Assembly (NCBI RefSeq): GCF_003063645.1
Contig: NZ_NESJ01000002.1
Location: forward strand, 248,001-312,000
From: Limnohabitans sp. 2KL-51
GTDB taxonomy: Bacteria > Pseudomonadota > Gammaproteobacteria > Burkholderiales > Burkholderiaceae_C
DNA: 64,000 bases
Direction of reading: 5' to 3'
Part shown: positions 63,157 to 64,000 of the stretch, piece by piece
How the letters are laid out: each line of letters starts with the position of its first letter
Numbering within the stretch: the first letter of the stretch is position 1
The notes under the pieces: model-generated
The model's input: only the letters and a program-made list of their open reading frames with translations
The model's database searches: none
What the model was told of the DNA's origin: nothing
Program-made: the position numbers and the translations under genes

Positions 63157-64000
63157 TCAAAGGGTGTCGAGACCACGGGACAGGTCTTTCTGAATGTCTT
63201 GTGGGTACTCCAAACCAACTGCCACGCGGATCAGGCCTTGGCCAATGCCTGCGGCTTGGCGCTGCGCTTCGGTGAGACGCCCGTGCGAGGTGCTGGCGGG
63301 GTGCGCCACCAAAGTTTTGGTGTCACCCAAGTTGGTGGACAGCGACAGCATTTGCATCTGGTCCAAGACGTGAAAGGCCCTTTGCCGTGCTTGTTCTGGG
63401 CTATTGGCCTTCACGTCGAAAGACAGCACCGCACCCCCCAAGCCCGACATCTGGCGCATGGCCAAGTCGTGCTGCGGGTGGCTGGCCAAACCGGGGTAAA
63501 GAACGCGGGCCACCGCCGGGTGCTTTTCGAGCCATTCGGCCAAGGTTTGCGCACGGGCTGATTGGGCTCGCATGCGCAGGTCCAGAGTCTCAAGGCCCTT
63601 GAGCACCACCCACGCATTGAAAGGTGCCAGTGTCATGCCGCCGCTTTTGAGCACGGGCAAAAACTTCTCGGTGATCATCTGCTGCGGGGCGCACAGCGCG
63701 CCAGCCATCACGCGGCCTTGTCCGTCCAAATACTTGGTACCCGAGTGCGTGATGATGTCAGCGCCCATCTGTGCGGGTCGTTGCAAAGCGGGCGTGGCAA
63801 AGCAGTTGTCCAGCGCAAACAAAGCGCCTGCGTTGTGCGCCAAATCGGCCAGCGCTTGGATGTCACACACCTCGGTCAGCGGGTTGGTGGGGGTTTCGGC
63901 AAACAACAAGCGCGTGCTGGGACGGACGGCCGCTTGCCACTCTTTCAAGTCAGTTTGCGAGACAAAGCTGGACTCCACGCCAAACTTGGCGAGGTCCGAG
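63157..64000 (-). CDS. metZ: O-succinylhomoserine sulfhydrylase (Cys/Met metabolism PLP enzyme), partial
   Basis: C-terminal 280 residues; the gene continues past the window edge. PLP enzyme of the Cys/Met metabolism family. Visible are [33 protein letters not shown] (PLP-ring Asp) and the Schiff-base Lys in [32 protein letters not shown] is the family C-terminal block. Pattern fits MetZ, which makes homocysteine from O-succinylhomoserine and sulfide; cystathionine gamma-synthase or -lyase cannot be fully excluded from a partial sequence. Its stop is 1 nt from the gltX start. Confidence 0.85.
   Translation of the reverse strand, partial: SDLAKFGVESSFVSQTDLKEWQAAVRPSTRLLFAETPTNPLTEVCDIQALADLAHNAGALFALDNCFATPALQRPAQMGADIITHSGTKYLDGQGRVMAGALCAPQQMITEKFLPVLKSGGMTLAPFNAWVVLKGLETLDLRMRAQSARAQTLAEWLEKHPAVARVLYPGLASHPQHDLAMRQMSGLGGAVLSFDVKANSPEQARQRAFHVLDQMQMLSLSTNLGDTKTLVAHPASTSHGRLTEAQRQAAGIGQGLIRVAVGLEYPQDIQKDLSRGLDTL

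Overview
The window looks like chromosomal DNA of a beta-proteobacterium of the order Burkholderiales, most likely a member of the Comamonadaceae. This rests on gene content (kynB-kynU-kynA order, Bug/TctC-type binding proteins, DUF1800/DUF1501 pair, Tad cluster with an FHA-CpaF fusion, gltX next to tRNA genes) and on high-GC coding sequence outside the pilus region. No 16S or universal marker set is present, so the genus cannot be fixed. Limnohabitans- or Rhodoferax-like relatives would be reasonable guesses.

Layout. 1-2463: tryptophan-to-anthranilate genes (end of kynB, kynU, kynA). 2582-5310: two-subunit molybdenum hydroxylase of the isoquinoline oxidoreductase type. 5313-9619 (minus): MltB-like transglycosylase, FAD monooxygenase, a Phd/VapC-type toxin-antitoxin pair with its own operator, and an aldo/keto reductase. 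9812-15347 (minus): exported proteins (DUF1501, DUF1800 lipoprotein, metallo-beta-lactamase fold hydrolase, alpha/beta hydrolase). 15620-22008: an organic-acid module (AMP-forming CoA ligase, TctC, TctB, TctA, ketopantoate-reductase-like dehydrogenase) converging with a fumarylacetoacetase-family hydrolase. 22473-24997: saccharopine-dehydrogenase-like reductase, SDR without the catalytic Tyr, and a DsbA-fold isomerase.

24998-26094 is a broken IS110/IS1111 transposase with its downstream non-coding end. After it comes a class I-type cyclic nucleotide phosphodiesterase preceded by a 41-residue ORF (minus). 27609-45278 is a Tad/Flp pilus locus on the plus strand: Flp pilin, CpaB/RcpC, secretin RcpA/CpaC, a secreted unknown, a second pilin-like protein, then a foreign-looking insert (lipoprotein peptidase/hydrolase plus NatAB-type ABC transporter). 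It continues with FHA-CpaF/TadA ATPase, TadB, TadC, DUF192 protein, TadD-like TPR lipoprotein, TadE, a large TadG-like protein and a Cys-rich TadE-like protein. Prepilin peptidase (TadV) and TadZ/CpaE are absent from the window and must lie elsewhere. The early part of the locus (27.3-31.9 kb) is visibly AT-richer than its surroundings. Downstream lie a duplicated four-helix membrane protein and a double cNMP-binding protein.

47426-57948 carries a fused spermidine-synthase-like membrane protein, katG, a secreted S8 peptidase paired with an outer-membrane-type protein, a Crp/Fnr regulator, and an ABC exporter operon led by a membrane-anchored YqgE/AlgH-like protein. 58.1-60.5 kb holds a Bug binding protein and a DUF1445 hydro-lyase-family protein between two similar ~50-bp repeats, then a BLUF photoreceptor. 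The window ends with metZ-gltX-tRNA-Ala-tRNA-Glu-tRNA-Asp (minus), closed by a strong intrinsic terminator.

The most notable system is the Tad locus: it has an embedded hydrolase/ABC module, two pilin-type proteins and Cys-rich TadE/G-class proteins. On one side is a cyclic-nucleotide phosphodiesterase gene and on the other a cNMP sensor gene, which suggests, without proving, cyclic-nucleotide control of pilus function.
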